Shown in pieces: positions 20,947 through 33,649 of a stretch of 64,000 bases of DNA. The stretch is from the NCBI GenBank assembly GCA_963930775.1, contig OZ005694.1, positions 7,574,045 to 7,638,044 of the forward strand, given 5' to 3'. This DNA is from Cliona cf. orientalis. Taxonomy: Eukaryota; Porifera; Demospongiae; Clionaida; Clionaidae. Under the pieces are notes generated by a model. That model saw nothing but the letters and a program-made list of their open reading frames with translations, was not told the origin of the DNA and did not search any database. A program made the translations under genes and the position numbers. Each line of letters begins with the position of its first letter. Positions within the stretch are counted from its first letter, which is position 1.

Positions 20947-21312
20947 TTATTATACAAGATTTGTATTCTTTGGGAACCCTGGATCGTAGAGAAACTCAGT
21001 GTACGCTTCATGCCTCATTACAGCAATAAACTCATTAGTGACTAGTTATTTAATGGTTTACATAATATTGGATCAATCCCCTAATCATAATTGTTAAGCT
21101 GATTTTTCATTCAACATACAGGCTAGTGGAGGAGCCTGGGTAGCCCTATAACACAAGCTCTAGATTATTCGTTCACAATATGATTAGAGGGCCAACATGA
21201 ACATAAATTTTAATATTTCTAACAATATAAAGTTTTCATTGCAACTCTCGAGGTAAGCGTCCAAGTCCATAAGTGTTTAGTTGAATACCATGATCTCTAG
21301 TGGGTAAATTTT

Positions 21313-21324
21313 TGCGCATGCGCA
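21313..21324. promoter_or_regulatory. NRF1-type palindrome upstream of the death-domain gene
   Basis: TGCGCATGCGCA lies 62 bp before the ATG at 21386. It matches the nuclear respiratory factor 1 consensus, common in animal core promoters. A second copy of the core (TGCGCATGCG) lies at 47203-47212 in the tetraspanin/kinase promoter. Promoter use is inference. Confidence 0.4.
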
Positions 21325-21385
21325 CTGCACTCTGGTACTGGAGAGGTGGAGAACATTGTGGACGCCTCCCCATTGACGAAAAAAT

Positions 21386-24300
21386 ATGGCCGAAGGACCG
21401 AGCTTGAACGATATTTTGTCCCAGTGTGCGTTAAAAGAGGCGGATTTAAGCATAAAGTGCCCTCGAGAAGTCAGAAATGAAATCGCTGTTAAATTCATCG
21501 ACTGGAAGATGATCGGCTACTCCCTCGGCTTCCCAGCAGAAAAGCTTACATCCATTGGCCGCGAAAATGAGACGCAAGATTTATGTAAAGTAGCCTTGTT
21601 GGACTCCTGGAGTAAGAGAGAAGGAGAGGGAGCTTCTTACTTGAAACTAGCCGATGCTTTATATCGCAGACAACGGCGAGATCTCGTCGAATTTCTCTGT
21701 AAATTATTGATAGCCAGTAGAGGTGCCACTGCTGAAATGGGCAAATGTCAGCAAACTACCTCAAGCTCTACAGGTTTGAATATTAATGACAATCTTTACT
21801 GATTTTAGTAAATTCTGTCTGGGAAGGGGGGGGGTGGGGGTGTGGGTAGTGGAGTCCCAATAATTAACTCAAGAATTTCTTGATTTGACGCTTGCATGGT
21901 AGCACCATTTGACATTAATTTTTAATGCATGAGCATGGGTGAGAGCTCTCAATTTGGGGGTATTTGGTGATCCCCTAGTATTTATATTTTAGATTAGGCT
22001 GCTCCGATATGATTAGTTCTTTCCCATTTCCTGCCTGCATCCTTTCCATAATTCCCAGATTTTATTCATTATAGTGTATTAGTATACCCGCTCTAACAGT
22101 AGCTTTGGCATGGGTCGTCAATGTTAATTGCTGGCGCTCTAATACGTATAATGATAATGAATAATGAATAATGAGTAATGATCCTCCCACCTGCATGCCC
22201 CAGGCTTTCTGATGAAAGGGGAAACAGTGAATCATATTGGAGTGGCCTTAATCATGAGAAGAGTTGCAGTTATTGTTCTATTATATTTTTACAGTGGAAG
22301 GAGCTGTTGCCGTTAGGAGCAGAGCTAGAACCCCTGGTCTGGAGGAGACATTCAAGTGTCCGTGTGGTGAATGTTCTTTGATGGTATATCTCAAGAATGG
22401 CTGTCCCAAATCACGTATCCCCTATCTTGGAATGCCGGTCAATCTCAGCGTGGGAGATAAACGAAACTTAAAGTATGCCCTGAATAAAGATACCAGAAAA
22501 CTTTGTGAAAGTTTCAGGGATCTCTCCGATTCAACTTGTGAGTCTCTTATTACGCGGGACATCAAACTTGATCGACTGATTAGAGTGGCCAAGAATCATG
22601 ACAAATCACTACAATTAAGTTCAGTGAAATCTGTGGATGAAGCATTTACTATTCTTGCTGAGAGTGTGTCATTTTTCAACCATAAGCTTTTGGCGAATAT
22701 AATTGAGAAATTAGGGGATGAAAGTGACAGACAGCGCTTGGTGAAATATTCTGAAGAATTTAATCTCTACTGCAAACGCAAGATCTTTGAAGTTGATCCA
22801 GGTACTTGGGCAGGTAGTGAAAGATTTCCTGATGCACCTGAAGGTAGGAAGCTCTTTGCTGTAGTAGTTAGTGATTTTATGGTCGAAACTCTTGGAGACA
22901 CCGAGCTTGTCCTGGAAACGCTTGCTGACATCCTGGACATTCAACCAGCTGCTCTTCACATTCACCGAATTGACAAAGGAAGTGTGATACTAGTCTTCTC
23001 AGTTCCAAGCTGTATTGCGGATGAAATCTTTCCTCTACCACAAGAGAAAATATCACTGTTGAAAGCTAAAGGGATTATGATATTTCTTCCCAGCATTTCA
23101 AATCCTCAAAACCTCAAGGTAAACTATATTATATCCCCCTCCTGCCATGTATCCCTTTAATTTTGTACTAAACAGAGCCCATAATGTTTGTAATAATGAA
23201 ACACTATAGTATACAGTGGAACCCCTCTAAAGCGGACACCATTGGGACCAAAAATTTTGTCCGTTATAGCGAGGTGTCCTTAGCTCAGGGGTTAGTGGTT
23301 GACCACGCCCCTCCTACAATCGCGGCCAGCTATGATAAAGCACTACTGTGGACGACGACGAAGACTGTATTGATGAGAGAGTCTGTCAACTAACAGCTTC
23401 TAAGCAAGAATATGAGACATATTTAGGCTTTACTGTAGTTACTGGTCGCTGAAACCGACCGATTTTAATGGTGGGTGTGGCCTAACTGTCCGTTATGTGA
23501 GGTTGTTCACTATTGCGCAGGCTCGAACGGGACCAAAATAAGTGTCCGTTATACGGAATAACGGGGTGTCCGCTGTTGAGGGAATTTGAATGTATTGAAG
23601 TCTATGGAAATACAATCTGGACATTCAGAATTGTCCGATATATCGCAGGTGTCCGCCGTTGAGGGGTGTCCGCTAAGCGGGGTTCCACTGTAATATATAT
23701 ACCATATCCCCAGTGTAGCTACATAATGATAATGGTGCATGTTGTAAAAGGTTGTGTTTGTAATAATAATACTAGGATGTAAACCATCAAGGGGGCGAGC
23801 CTTCGCTCACAGCATAGTAAAGGGTTGCCCCCTCTACCATCTTCAATCCAAAGTACATGTACAAGTCGCTATCGTCATAATTTAACTGAGCACAATCTAT
23901 TGTAGCTATAAAGATCAAGAAAGGAGTTATATAGTTTACAATTCTGTACCACATTAATTCCCAGTATGTCATGAGCTTTGGCCCCTGTGAGGCTACAGAA
24001 TTATCTGAGCTAGTATAGCTAGCTTGCCAGTTGGATCGTGTTCGTAGCCAATTACAGAAATTAGATCATACCTAGATTTAGACTACATGGCCTTATTGCT
24101 GTAGAAACTTTTCTTGTGTAGCTGTCTACTCGAGTTGGACGCGAGCTGCATCTTTTGGTGAGCTACATTTAGATCTAGCGTGGGCAACGTAGACGATCTT
24201 TACCGCAATGATTATGCGCATGCGCTATGAGCTAGCGAACACATGGCCGACGTATCGCTTAGCGGGTAGCTACGTACATACAAACATACATACATACGTA

Positions 24301-27300
24301 CAGCGATTTTCTCGTAGTACTGATTAGTGTGGGGCTCGCTCAGTCTCGCTCCAATTATACATGTGACCACGCAAAGTTTAACCACATAGTGAAATATTAC
24401 CAAAATGTGTGTACGCAGTCAAGATATTCATATTCACAATGATTGTGTATATTATGTGCATTTATAATAGTCCAATAGAGCACCTCCAATTCTGCCATCA
24501 TATTATTATTATGGTGCACGTGACTTTGGTACGGGCCGCTCCCGTTATTATGATAGTGGCTTTTATAGCCATACCAATATGGAAGTGGTGTCTCCCTTCC
24601 CTGGTAGCAGCGATGGCAGTGGACGCATGGTGGATAAAGATAAAGATGCTCAGCTAACTCAGGCAAGTGTGATACATGCGAGTGTTGTACACAATATCAT
24701 GGATTATAGTAGCGTAGTATTATTAATATCATAATAATTATTATTATTATCTTCTCATTTCACTTCTGTGCCCCATGTTGCATGCATCCCTCTACAGGGA
24801 GCTAATGTTCTGACAACTAAGTCTGATCATGATCAGTCTCCGTTCATCCCTAGACCATCGAGGCCGCAGATACGGGAGCGATTCATGAAGGAAAAGTTAG
24901 ACCTCAAGAAAACTATCAGTGACGAGACTGAAAAGGTAAACTAATCCTTTGAGTATAGTATGCAGCCAGCCAGGCTAGGGATTTATTTAGGTAGTGGGGA
25001 GCATAATAATAATGAATGCACTTGAGTGCAGAACCCTCACCGCTACATGCATGCATGACTCATGCATATGTACAGCATAGCTCACTGTGTATGCTTATTC
25101 AATATCAGGAATATTGAACTACATACCCTGCACCTGAACATGGTTATGGTACTTTTCAAGTCTCTTCAGAGTCAGTGCATGATACATGTATAGGAGTAAG
25201 GGAAAGGCACCTGGCTATGTCACTATACAAACTAAAAGCTTCTGTGATAACCGAAACTGAATTATGCACTTGAGAGCCACTGCCTGTTTGCACTATCACT
25301 GCACTGACAACTGACCAGATTTGCAATCAGTCATGTAGCTGAGGTAAGACCCATGTAAACACAGACGGGCAACAGCTGCACCCTATATACTACACCACTG
25401 GGCAGGACTTACATGACCACTATTCCTTTGTGTCCGGTATACATCAAATGTGTTTACTTTCTCTCAGACGACCCTTACCATTTTGCATAGGAGGGTTGCG
25501 ACGGACGGACGGACAGACAAAAATCGCCAAACGATTGCAGTAACCCCTCCGCCTACGCTTTGCGGCGAGGGTTAATACTAGGGAAATGCATAGCATTGTG
25601 GGGCGAGCCTGAGCGACAGTGAGCATGCAACAGTGATTTATGTTGCACCACGCCCAACTATAAACTATGGGCTGCAGGATGCACGCTCGTAGCCTGGCCT
25701 CTTTCTCCTCTGCCGACTCTGTGGCTAGTAAATTCTGTCCCTTATTCTTGGCCGCTGTTGAGCTGAGGCTTCGATTGACAACGAACTCTGTGTCGCTCTT
25801 GCCTCCTACCCTTTGAAGCCTCAGTTCTGAGCTTTTCGCTTTGTTCAGTGTTCATATTAGCGATAGCCTAGCACACATGAATGTAAATTTGCAATCGTTG
25901 AATTAGAGCAGCATATATACGGATGGTGGACGTTGGGCGGGGCGTAACTAAGGACTGACGTACCATATATATATATCTCATTCACGCAGTTCATACCCGT
26001 TTATGTGGGGCTCGCTCAGGCTCGCCCCAATTAAGTGATTTCCTATCCCTGAGGTTGATTTCCCCACCCTATAATTTCTAACCTATACTAGTACCAAAAG
26101 TACTGCTACATGTCTGATTCTCCCCCTCCTCAAGAATCAGCAATTATGTTTCTCCCTGAGTATGTATGGACACTAGTTGATGATCATTATAGCTGTACGA
26201 TTTTATTGCCTTGTTTCCAGGATCCTACTTCCGCAGTACCTATGCCTAAATCAATCATTTCACGCTCCCCGTCCTCCTCCTACCCCCCTCCATTCCACCA
26301 GTCCGGTTTCTCCCATCCTTCAGCAGCGTGTGCACCCATTATTTCACGCTCCCCGCCCTCCTCCTACCCCCATCCATTCCACCAGTCCAGTTTCTCCCAT
26401 CCTTCATCACCGTCTGTACCCAAATCAGAGATATCACGCTCTGCACGTTCTTCCTACTATGGTCTCCCCCACCAGTCCAGTTTCTCCCATCCTTCAGCAG
26501 TGTCCAGTGTGCCCAAATCAGTGATACAACGCCCTGCACCCGCTTCCAACTACCTTCTCTCCCGCCAGGGAGCTGAGTCTGGTTTCTCCAGTTCAATGAG
26601 TATGGCTGAGCCAAACGACCTTCACGACATGTCCATGGAAGAACTTAAGCGCGAGTGTCAGCACTTGCGTGACGAGAACCGCCAGCTCCAGTTGAAGGTT
26701 CATGGCGTCAACGAACTGGCCAGGCTGCTTCGGGACCGCTCTGAGTTAGTGCGGGTGCTGGAGGAGAAGAATAAGAGACTGGAGATAGCCATAGTGAGGC
26801 TCGAGAATAGGTGTGCTGACTACGACAGGGTGTTAGAGTCACAAACGGTGAGTGTGCTATAGCAATAATATTATTCTGGTGTGTAATTTTGTTTGCACTA
26901 GAATTGTAACAAGTTGTAAATAGCTCAGGCTATACATTAAGGATATCATTAAAATTTGTTGTAGAAGATCATGATTTTATAATAGTACGTGTAGACTAAG
27001 CAATTTCTGCTTCCCACGTACAGGGAGATAATGTTCCAATGGCTAAGTCTGATCAGTCTGCATTCATCCCTGGACCATCGAGGCAGATACTGGAGGGACT
27101 CATGAAGGAAAACTCATATCTTAAGAAAGTAATCGACAACTTGACTGGGAAGGTAAAAATTATAGTGACATTGTATAATTCCTTAGAATTTGGATGAAGG
27201 ATTGAGCAGACATTCTAATAGCTCATCCCCAGGATACTACTTGTTAATAATGCTGGGAAATTAGTACAATGTCATAGTGTTATGGAGATGAGCTTGAACA

Positions 27301-28283
27301 ATAAAGCATGGAGCTATACCACTGTATTAATTTTATCTTTAACATAGCCTCGTCCCCAGGCAACTCCCATGTTTTCAATGTATGTACACATCCCCTACTT
27401 GACATGTACAGTTGTAGAGTTGATCATTTGCGTGCCCTATACCATATAGCAAGAAGCTTGAAGGGAGAAAACCTTCGCAATTTATAGCCACTCGCAAATT
27501 TAAAATTTTCTCCAAGAAATTTTAGGCATGCCACGCTCATCTATGTAATCAATTTAACATTCCACGAAAATTTTCTCCGCAAAATGCTCCCTTCCTATAT
27601 AAATATTATACCTATCCACGAAAATTTTCTCCCTCAAATGTTTCCCGCTATAATATGATACTTCTCCCTCCTCAATACTATAATACTAGCTCACAATAGT
27701 ATACCACACCTCCCCACTTCAACACAGACACTCATGTACACAAAATTAATCCACATACACATGCACACACACTTAGGGAGCTGCTGGTTACCCGGTTGAG
27801 GCTGTAAAACCCACTCAGCTGGAAGAAGTGATAGACCAACAAGAGCAAGAAATGGACATTTTAAAGGATCAGCAGACAAGTACTGGAGAGAAGGGAGCTG
27901 GTTCACTGGAGCAGCTATCATCTCCACCAGTTGATGTAGGGTGCTAATAAAATTTTTAATAATACGTATGTATTAATGAAACCTGTCTTATAAGTAATTA
28001 TAGTATTTTTATTGAAGGGTCCAACTGTAGGAATTAGAGACGACCCATAATATTGTTTGTATAATCCTGTTATCATAATTGTTCTGAATTTTGCTATTCT
28101 AGGACCTGGTGTGTTTTCAAATTTTAAGGGTCTATGTGTCATTTTAGACTCATCAAGCCCCAAAAACCATATTTCTGTTACAGAAGAGCTAGCTATAACC
28201 TACAGCTAAGTCTTTGCAAGCAAATAAATTGAAGCTTTTTATGCTTTCACCTTCAGATTGACCAGAAGACTGTGGATCCATAG
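21386..28283 (+). CDS. Death-domain, Pro/Ser-rich, coiled-coil protein (copy 1, seven exons)
   Basis: Exons inferred from GT-AG sites: 21386-21773, 22295-23118, 24798-24935, 26221-26847, 27024-27152, 27777-27935 and 28257-28283. The frame stays open through all joins, giving 763 residues. The first join splits a codon; all others fall between codons. Residues about 8-110 match a death domain, a six-helix fold used in apoptosis and innate-immune adaptors (conserved DW...IGYSLGF, ENE, LDSWSKREG and DLVEFLC positions). Exon 2 has a CPCGEC motif and a helical region of unknown type. Exon 4 begins with Pro/Ser-rich repeats (HQSGFSHPS and similar), then a coiled coil at about 577-659. Exons 3 and 5 are duplicates of each other. 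No kinase, caspase or membrane segment is present, so an adaptor role is likely (inference). The last exon is shorter than in copy 2 because of a TAG after eight codons. Confidence 0.8.
23214..23690. mobile_element. Pogo/Tigger-like MITE in intron 2 of death-domain gene 1
   Basis: The terminal inverted repeats start CAGTGGAACCCC and end in its complement (GGGGTTCCACTG). TA flanks both sides (23212-23213, 23691-23692). Internal words such as GTCCGTTAT and GGTGTCCGC recur. CAGTGGAACC ends with TA target sites are typical of pogo/Tigger-type elements of the Tc1/mariner superfamily. There is no transposase. Copy 2 of the gene lacks it, so it arrived after the gene duplication or was lost there. 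Confidence 0.8.
23786..24353. repeat. Possible MITE with GGGCGAGCC ends
   Basis: GGGGGCGAGCC at 23792-23802 and GGGGCTCGCTCAGTCTCGCTCC ending at 24353 are related to the better-preserved inverted ends at 25599-26029. No target duplication is visible. Confidence 0.35.
25599..26029. mobile_element. MITE with 18-bp inverted ends in intron 3 of death-domain gene 1
   Basis: TGGGGCGAGCCTGAGCGA at 25599-25616 is matched by its complement at 26012-26029. The element is 431 bp with no coding potential. Just before it, at about 25480-25575, lies a segment with AACCCTCGCCGCAAAGCG-type words, related to a fragment at about 43040-43072. Confidence 0.6.
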
Positions 28284-29558
28284 AGGTTTGATCGTATGCG
28301 CTCCTCCATCTGCGATTTCAAGATGTTCACCTCAGATACTGGGAACCATAAATTTCAGGACTTAGTTAGCTAACTTAGCTAACTTAGCTAATATATTAAT
28401 TAATTTGCAGTTATTAACTTTGAATTTATTGTGCATATCATGACAGTACTAGTAGTCCCATTGCCACTCATAATTAATAATTTTTTATGATGATATTATC
28501 ATGAAACCTAAAGCTAAAATCTGCTGACACTGCAGTTGTAAAACGTCATGGACCAAGACACCCTCCCTCCCCCCCCCCCCCCCCCCCCCCCAACGTCATA
28601 ATTTTTTCACAAAAACTTTGGACAAGCCCTTTAAGGGTGTGGTGCAAGTTACATCCCTAGTAGCTATAAATTTACTTTTCTGAAACAGTAAACGTATCGA
28701 ATCGTAAGGGGATCAAATCATGAAATTTGGCACAGATACAGGTAAATGTGAAAAATGATTCTAGAAATATTTTAAAATTTGTCATAGGTTGTCATTAATT
28801 TTTCAAGTTATGCCACTTTAAAAGCATTTGACGATTGCGTAACATTGCATAACTTAAGGATGCTACTTACATACCTAGTGACCCTTTACCATAATATTAT
28901 ACATGCACTGAAGCTGTATACTAGGGATGTGGTAGTCGTTTCATATTCGAAAACGATGGCTGAGCAAGGTCCAAGCTTGAACGACATTTTGTCTCAGTAT
29001 GCGTTAAAAGAGACGGATTTAAGCAAGAAGTGCCCTCGAGAAGTCCGAAATGAAATTGCCATCAAACTCGACGACTGGAAGATGATGATCGGCTACTCCC
29101 TCGGTTTCCCAAAAGAAAAGCTTACATCCATTGGTCGCGAAAATGAGACGCAAGATTTGTGTAAGGTAACCTTACTGGACTTTTGGAGTAAGAGAGAAGG
29201 AGAGGGAGCTTAATTCTTACTTGAAACTAGCCGATGCTTTGTATCGCAGACAACGTCGAGATCTCGTGGAATACCTCTGTAAATTATTGATAGCCAGTAG
29301 ACTCGGTGCCAAAATAGGCAAATGTCGGCAAACTACCTCAAGCTCTACAGGTTTGAAAATTAATGACAATCTTTTACTGATTTAATAAATTCTGTCCGGG
29401 AAAGGGGGTGGGGGGGGGGGCAGGTATGGGCAGTGGGGTCCCAATAATTAACTCAAGAATTTCTTGATTTGACGCTTGCATGGTAGCACCATTTGACATT
29501 AATTTTTAACGTGAGCACAGGTGAGAGCTGGGGTATTTGGTGATCCCCTAATATTTAT

Positions 29559-30080
29559 CCCGCGTGCATGCGCAAGGGGGTAAAGTAATCGGTCGTGTCG
29601 TTGTTGTTGTTGTTAGCAGAAAAATAGCCATATCTCGAGGTCTAGGCACCTAAGCGACTAGTAAGCACAATGAATCAGTCGAATTTGGCGAAAAACGGGC
29701 TTCAGTGTGCTTCAAATCGAGGGATATGGTCCATGAGCGTCACAAATGGTGCCTTTTTGTTAGCCTTCGTAACCACGCCTATTGTCAGTGCCCACCAATG
29801 CATTATGCATGCAGGCCTTGTGCTTTCTGTTCATGCGCATAACATTCAATATTATGGACTGGTAAAGGTCGTCAATAATATGTACCTAGTCTAGATTTGG
29901 TGCAGAGAGAGAGTCAGTGGTGTTTTGGCTGGTATCACTAAGAGCCCTATAGCTATTATAATATTATAACCAATGGCTTATGGGGTCTGTAAGCCCTTGA
30001 TACAACCAAGCAGCAACAACAACAGATCTATAGATTGTGCAATGTGTGCGCGGGGTATGTGCTCTATTAATAGAGCTCTA
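29559..30080 (+). mobile_element. Repeat family D, copy 2, inside intron 1 of the second death-domain copy
   Basis: The surrounding intron sequence is continuous in copy 1 of the gene near 21980-21995, so the insertion is visible by comparison. It begins CCCGCGTGCATGCGC and ends with TATGTGCTCT, then GAGCTCTAG. Flanking TTAT and TTAA are the likely target duplication. Related ends also occur at about 31294-31320 and, inverted, at about 31921-31960. Confidence 0.7.
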
Positions 30081-31790
30081 GTTAAATTTTAGATTAGGCC
30101 GCTCCAATAAGATTAGTTGTTTCCCATTTCCCGCCCGCATCCTTTCCATAATTCCCAGATTTTATTCATTATAGTGTATTAGTATACCCGCTCTTATCTT
30201 GTTGTCTAACAGTAGCTTTGGCATGGGTCATCAATGTTGCTGGCGCTCTAATACGTATAGTGATTATGAATAATGAATAATGAACCGCCCACCCGCATGC
30301 CCCAGGCTTTCTGATGAAAGGGGAAACAGTGGAGTGGCCTTAACGAGAAGAGTTGCAGTTATTGTTCTATTGTATTTTTACAGTGGAAGGAGCTGTTGCC
30401 GTTAGGAGCAGAGCTAGAACCCCTGGTCTGGAGGAGACATTCATGTGTCCGTGTGGTGAATGTTCTTTGATGGTATATCTCAAGAATGGCTGTCCCAAAT
30501 CACGTATCCCCTATCTTGGAATGCCGGTCAATCTCAGCGTGGGAGATAAACGAAATTTAAAGTATGTCCTGAATAAAGACACCAGAAAACTTTGTGAAAG
30601 TTTCAGGGATCTGTCCGATTCAACTTGTGAGTCTCTTATTACGCGGGATATCAAACTTGATAGACTGATTAGAGTGGCCAAGAATCATGACAAATCACTG
30701 CAATTAAGTTCAGTGAAATCTGTGGATGAAGCATTTACCGTTCTTGCTGAGAGTATGTCATTTTTAACCATAAGCTTTTGGCAAATATAATTGAGAAATT
30801 AGGGGATGGAAGTGACAAACGGCGCTTGGTGAAATATTCTGAAGAATTTAATCTCTACTGCAAACGTAAGATCTTTGAAGTTGATCCAGGTACTTGGGAA
30901 GGCAGTGAACGATTTCCTGAGGCACCTAAAGGAAGGCAGCTCTTTGCTGTAGTAGTTAGTGATTTTATGCTCGAAACTCTTGGAGAGACTGAGCTTGTCC
31001 TGGAAATACTTGCTGACGTCATGGACATTCAACCAGCTGCTCTTCATATTCACCGAATTGACAAAGGAAGTGTGATGCTAGTCTTCTCAGTTCCAAATTG
31101 TATTGCAGATGAAATCTTTCCACTACCACAAGAGAAAATATCGCTGTTGAAAGCTAGAGGAATTACGGTATTTCTTCCCAGTATTTCGAAAGCTCAAAAC
31201 CACAAGGTAAACACTAATAATGGCAATTATATCCCCCTCCTGCTACGTATCCCTTTTGTACTAAAGAGAGCCCATAATAGTTATAATAATAATTACCCTG
31301 CGCGCATGCGCAAGGAGTAAACCAATCGGTTTGTCCGTCTGTCATTGTCATTGTCGTCGTCAGCACGAAATTCACCAGATCTCAAGTTCTAGGTGTCTGT
31401 GCGTGCTATAAGCACAACCAATCGGTAGATATCAGTGAAAAACTGGTTTGTACGGGCTTTGAATTGGTCAAAAAGGCTTACTAGTGCTACAAATCGTGCT
31501 TTTTCTGTTCAACATGCCTGTGGTTTATCGACTACACCCACTCTTTTAGAATGCTGATGCGACTGCGCATGCTTAAACTCAGGGAAAAAAACACAATCAC
31601 TAGCTATAGACATGAATGGGAAAGGATCTATATGGTGCACGAGTACTGTTAAGTGGGAGAGACCAGCACTAAAGTCATCATGTAATGGCGGAATTAGAGC
31701 AACTCTGTTGGACTATTATACATGTACACAAATATTATAAGCAGCTTGACTATGCATGATCATGACATTGTACTTTTGGTTATGCATGCA

Positions 31791-31882
31791 CTAGCCTCGT
31801 CCCCAGGCCACTCCCATGTTTTCAATGTTACATGCAGAGTAATATTATTGAAAACGTGGGAGTGGCCTTGGGACGAGGCTAG
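31791..31882. repeat. 92-bp foldback MITE
   Basis: The left arm CTAGCCTCGTCCCCAGGCC is mirrored by GGCCTTGGGACGAGGCTAG on the right. The arms pair over about 36 bp around a short loop. One half of the same element occurs alone at about 27346-27382 in an intron of death-domain gene 1. Confidence 0.8.
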
Positions 31883-33649
31883 TTATGCACTACTGTAGTT
31901 AAACTTCGTATGGTCACAAGGATAACTAGAGCTCTATAGAGCACATACCCCGCACGCTTTGTAGCCACTGTAGTGTAGTACTGCAACACTCTGCGGCATA
32001 GCTGTTCTATAATGACCTGATGACCCTTTTCAACACTGAGTATCTGTATGGACACTATACAGTGTAGTTGATGATTATTAGCTGACTGTATAATTTAAAT
32101 TATATATTGCCTTGTCCCCAGGATCCTACCAATGTTTCAGCCCCTCTAACTGTTACAGTACCTATTCCAGAGATGCCATGCTTCCTGCCCTCTTCCTACT
32201 CCCCTTTACCCCACCAGTCCGATTTCTCCGATCCTTCAGCAGCGTCCAGTGTGCCTAAATCAGTGATACCACACTCTGTACCCTTTTCCAACTACTTTCT
32301 CACCCACCAGTCTGGTTTCTCCAGTTCAACAAGTACGGCTGAGCCAAATGACCTTCACGACATGTCCATGGAAGAAATTAAGCGCGAGTGTCAGCACTTG
32401 CGTGATGAGAATCGTGAGCTCAAGTTGAGGCTCCATGGCGTCAACGAATTCCCCAGGCTGCTTCAGGATCGCTCTGAGCTAGTGCAGGTGCTGGAGGAGA
32501 AGAACAGGAGACTGGAGATAGCCGTGGTGAGGCTCGAGAACAGGTGTGCTGATTACGATAGGATGCTCAAGTCACAGAAGGTGAGTGTGCTATAATAACT
32601 GTGACTTTAGATCACGCTAGAATTGCAACAAGTTGTCTCTGCTGATTTGACTAGTTGAGCTTTTAAGTATTATAACGTTATAATAATAATACTTGGTCTA
32701 TAGCACATGCAGACATGAATAGATGAATGCAAAAACGTTCATCAACATTAGGCTAAGCCTGAAATATCTGTCTAATCTTCAATTTCAAATCTCCTCCATA
32801 ATAATAATTATGATAGGTGCACTGCATTACATTGTAGATACTGGGATGGCTTCCCAGAAGTTTTAATATTACACAACATGTATGTGCAGGTAGACTAGTG
32901 TAGGCAATAATAATATATTATTATTATTACTTTCCACATGTAGGGAGCTGATCTTTCGACGGCTAAGCCTGGTCAGTCTCCATCCATCCCTGGACCATCG
33001 AGGCAGATACTGGAAGGACTCATGAAGGAAAACTTTGACCTTAAGAAAATAATCATGACCGGCAACTTGACTGGAAAGGTGAAATGGTCCTTTAGTATGA
33101 CATTGTATAATGATTGGGTGGCTGGAAATGATTATTGGCTGTTTTAATGACCACTTCATGCAAACTAGGCATGACTCGTGATGATTTTGATTCCTTTACC
33201 TCTGGCTTTAATTAAGGACCTCTTCAAACACATACATGTGCATGTGTTGAGGAATCCCAAAAACCAATTTAATTTCTATAGGATTGCTATAGCCTAGTTA
33301 CATATAAGTCTTACGAATTGAAAATAAGATTTTTTTATGTTTTTGCCCTCAGATTGACCAGAAGGCTGTGAATCTGCAGCAGAGGCTTGGTCATGTCCGC
33401 TCCTTCTCCACTGGCAGTTTCTACAAATATTAACTTTAAGTTATTATTAACTTTGAATTTGTGTGCATGTCAGTCCCACTCATGGAATAGAATCATGATA
33501 ATAATGTAATTATCAATACAAAGCAACTCATAATCCACTAAGTCTTATTATTATTATTGTCAGAGGGTGAGTTTGGTCTTGTTAGGTGAGTAATGCATGG
33601 TGGAAGTGTACGTTGGAAGAAGAGATTTATTAGTGTCTGGTCCTTGTGC

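Larger units (their letters stand above)
28956..33433 (+). pseudogene. Second copy of the death-domain/coiled-coil gene, frame-disrupted
   Basis: The ATG (28956) and the exon pattern mirror copy 1: exon 1 from 28956, exon 2 at 30384-31206, coiled-coil exon 32122-32580, short exon 32944-33078 and last exon 33353-33433. Two lesions are visible against copy 1. A 4-nt insertion with an immediate TAA at about 29211-29214 cuts the death domain after 85 codons. A single C is missing at 30765/30766 inside exon 2. The later exons are open, and the last exon encodes a longer end than copy 1. Equivalents of copy 1 exons 3 and 6 were not found. Either this is a young pseudogene, or only truncated or alternative products are made. 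Assembly error at the two indels cannot be excluded. Confidence 0.75.

Noticed and set aside
26177-26576. Proline-rich frames overlapping the death-domain gene exon at 26221-26847
   Set aside because: They are shifted readings of the repetitive Pro/Ser-coding sequence in the true frame.
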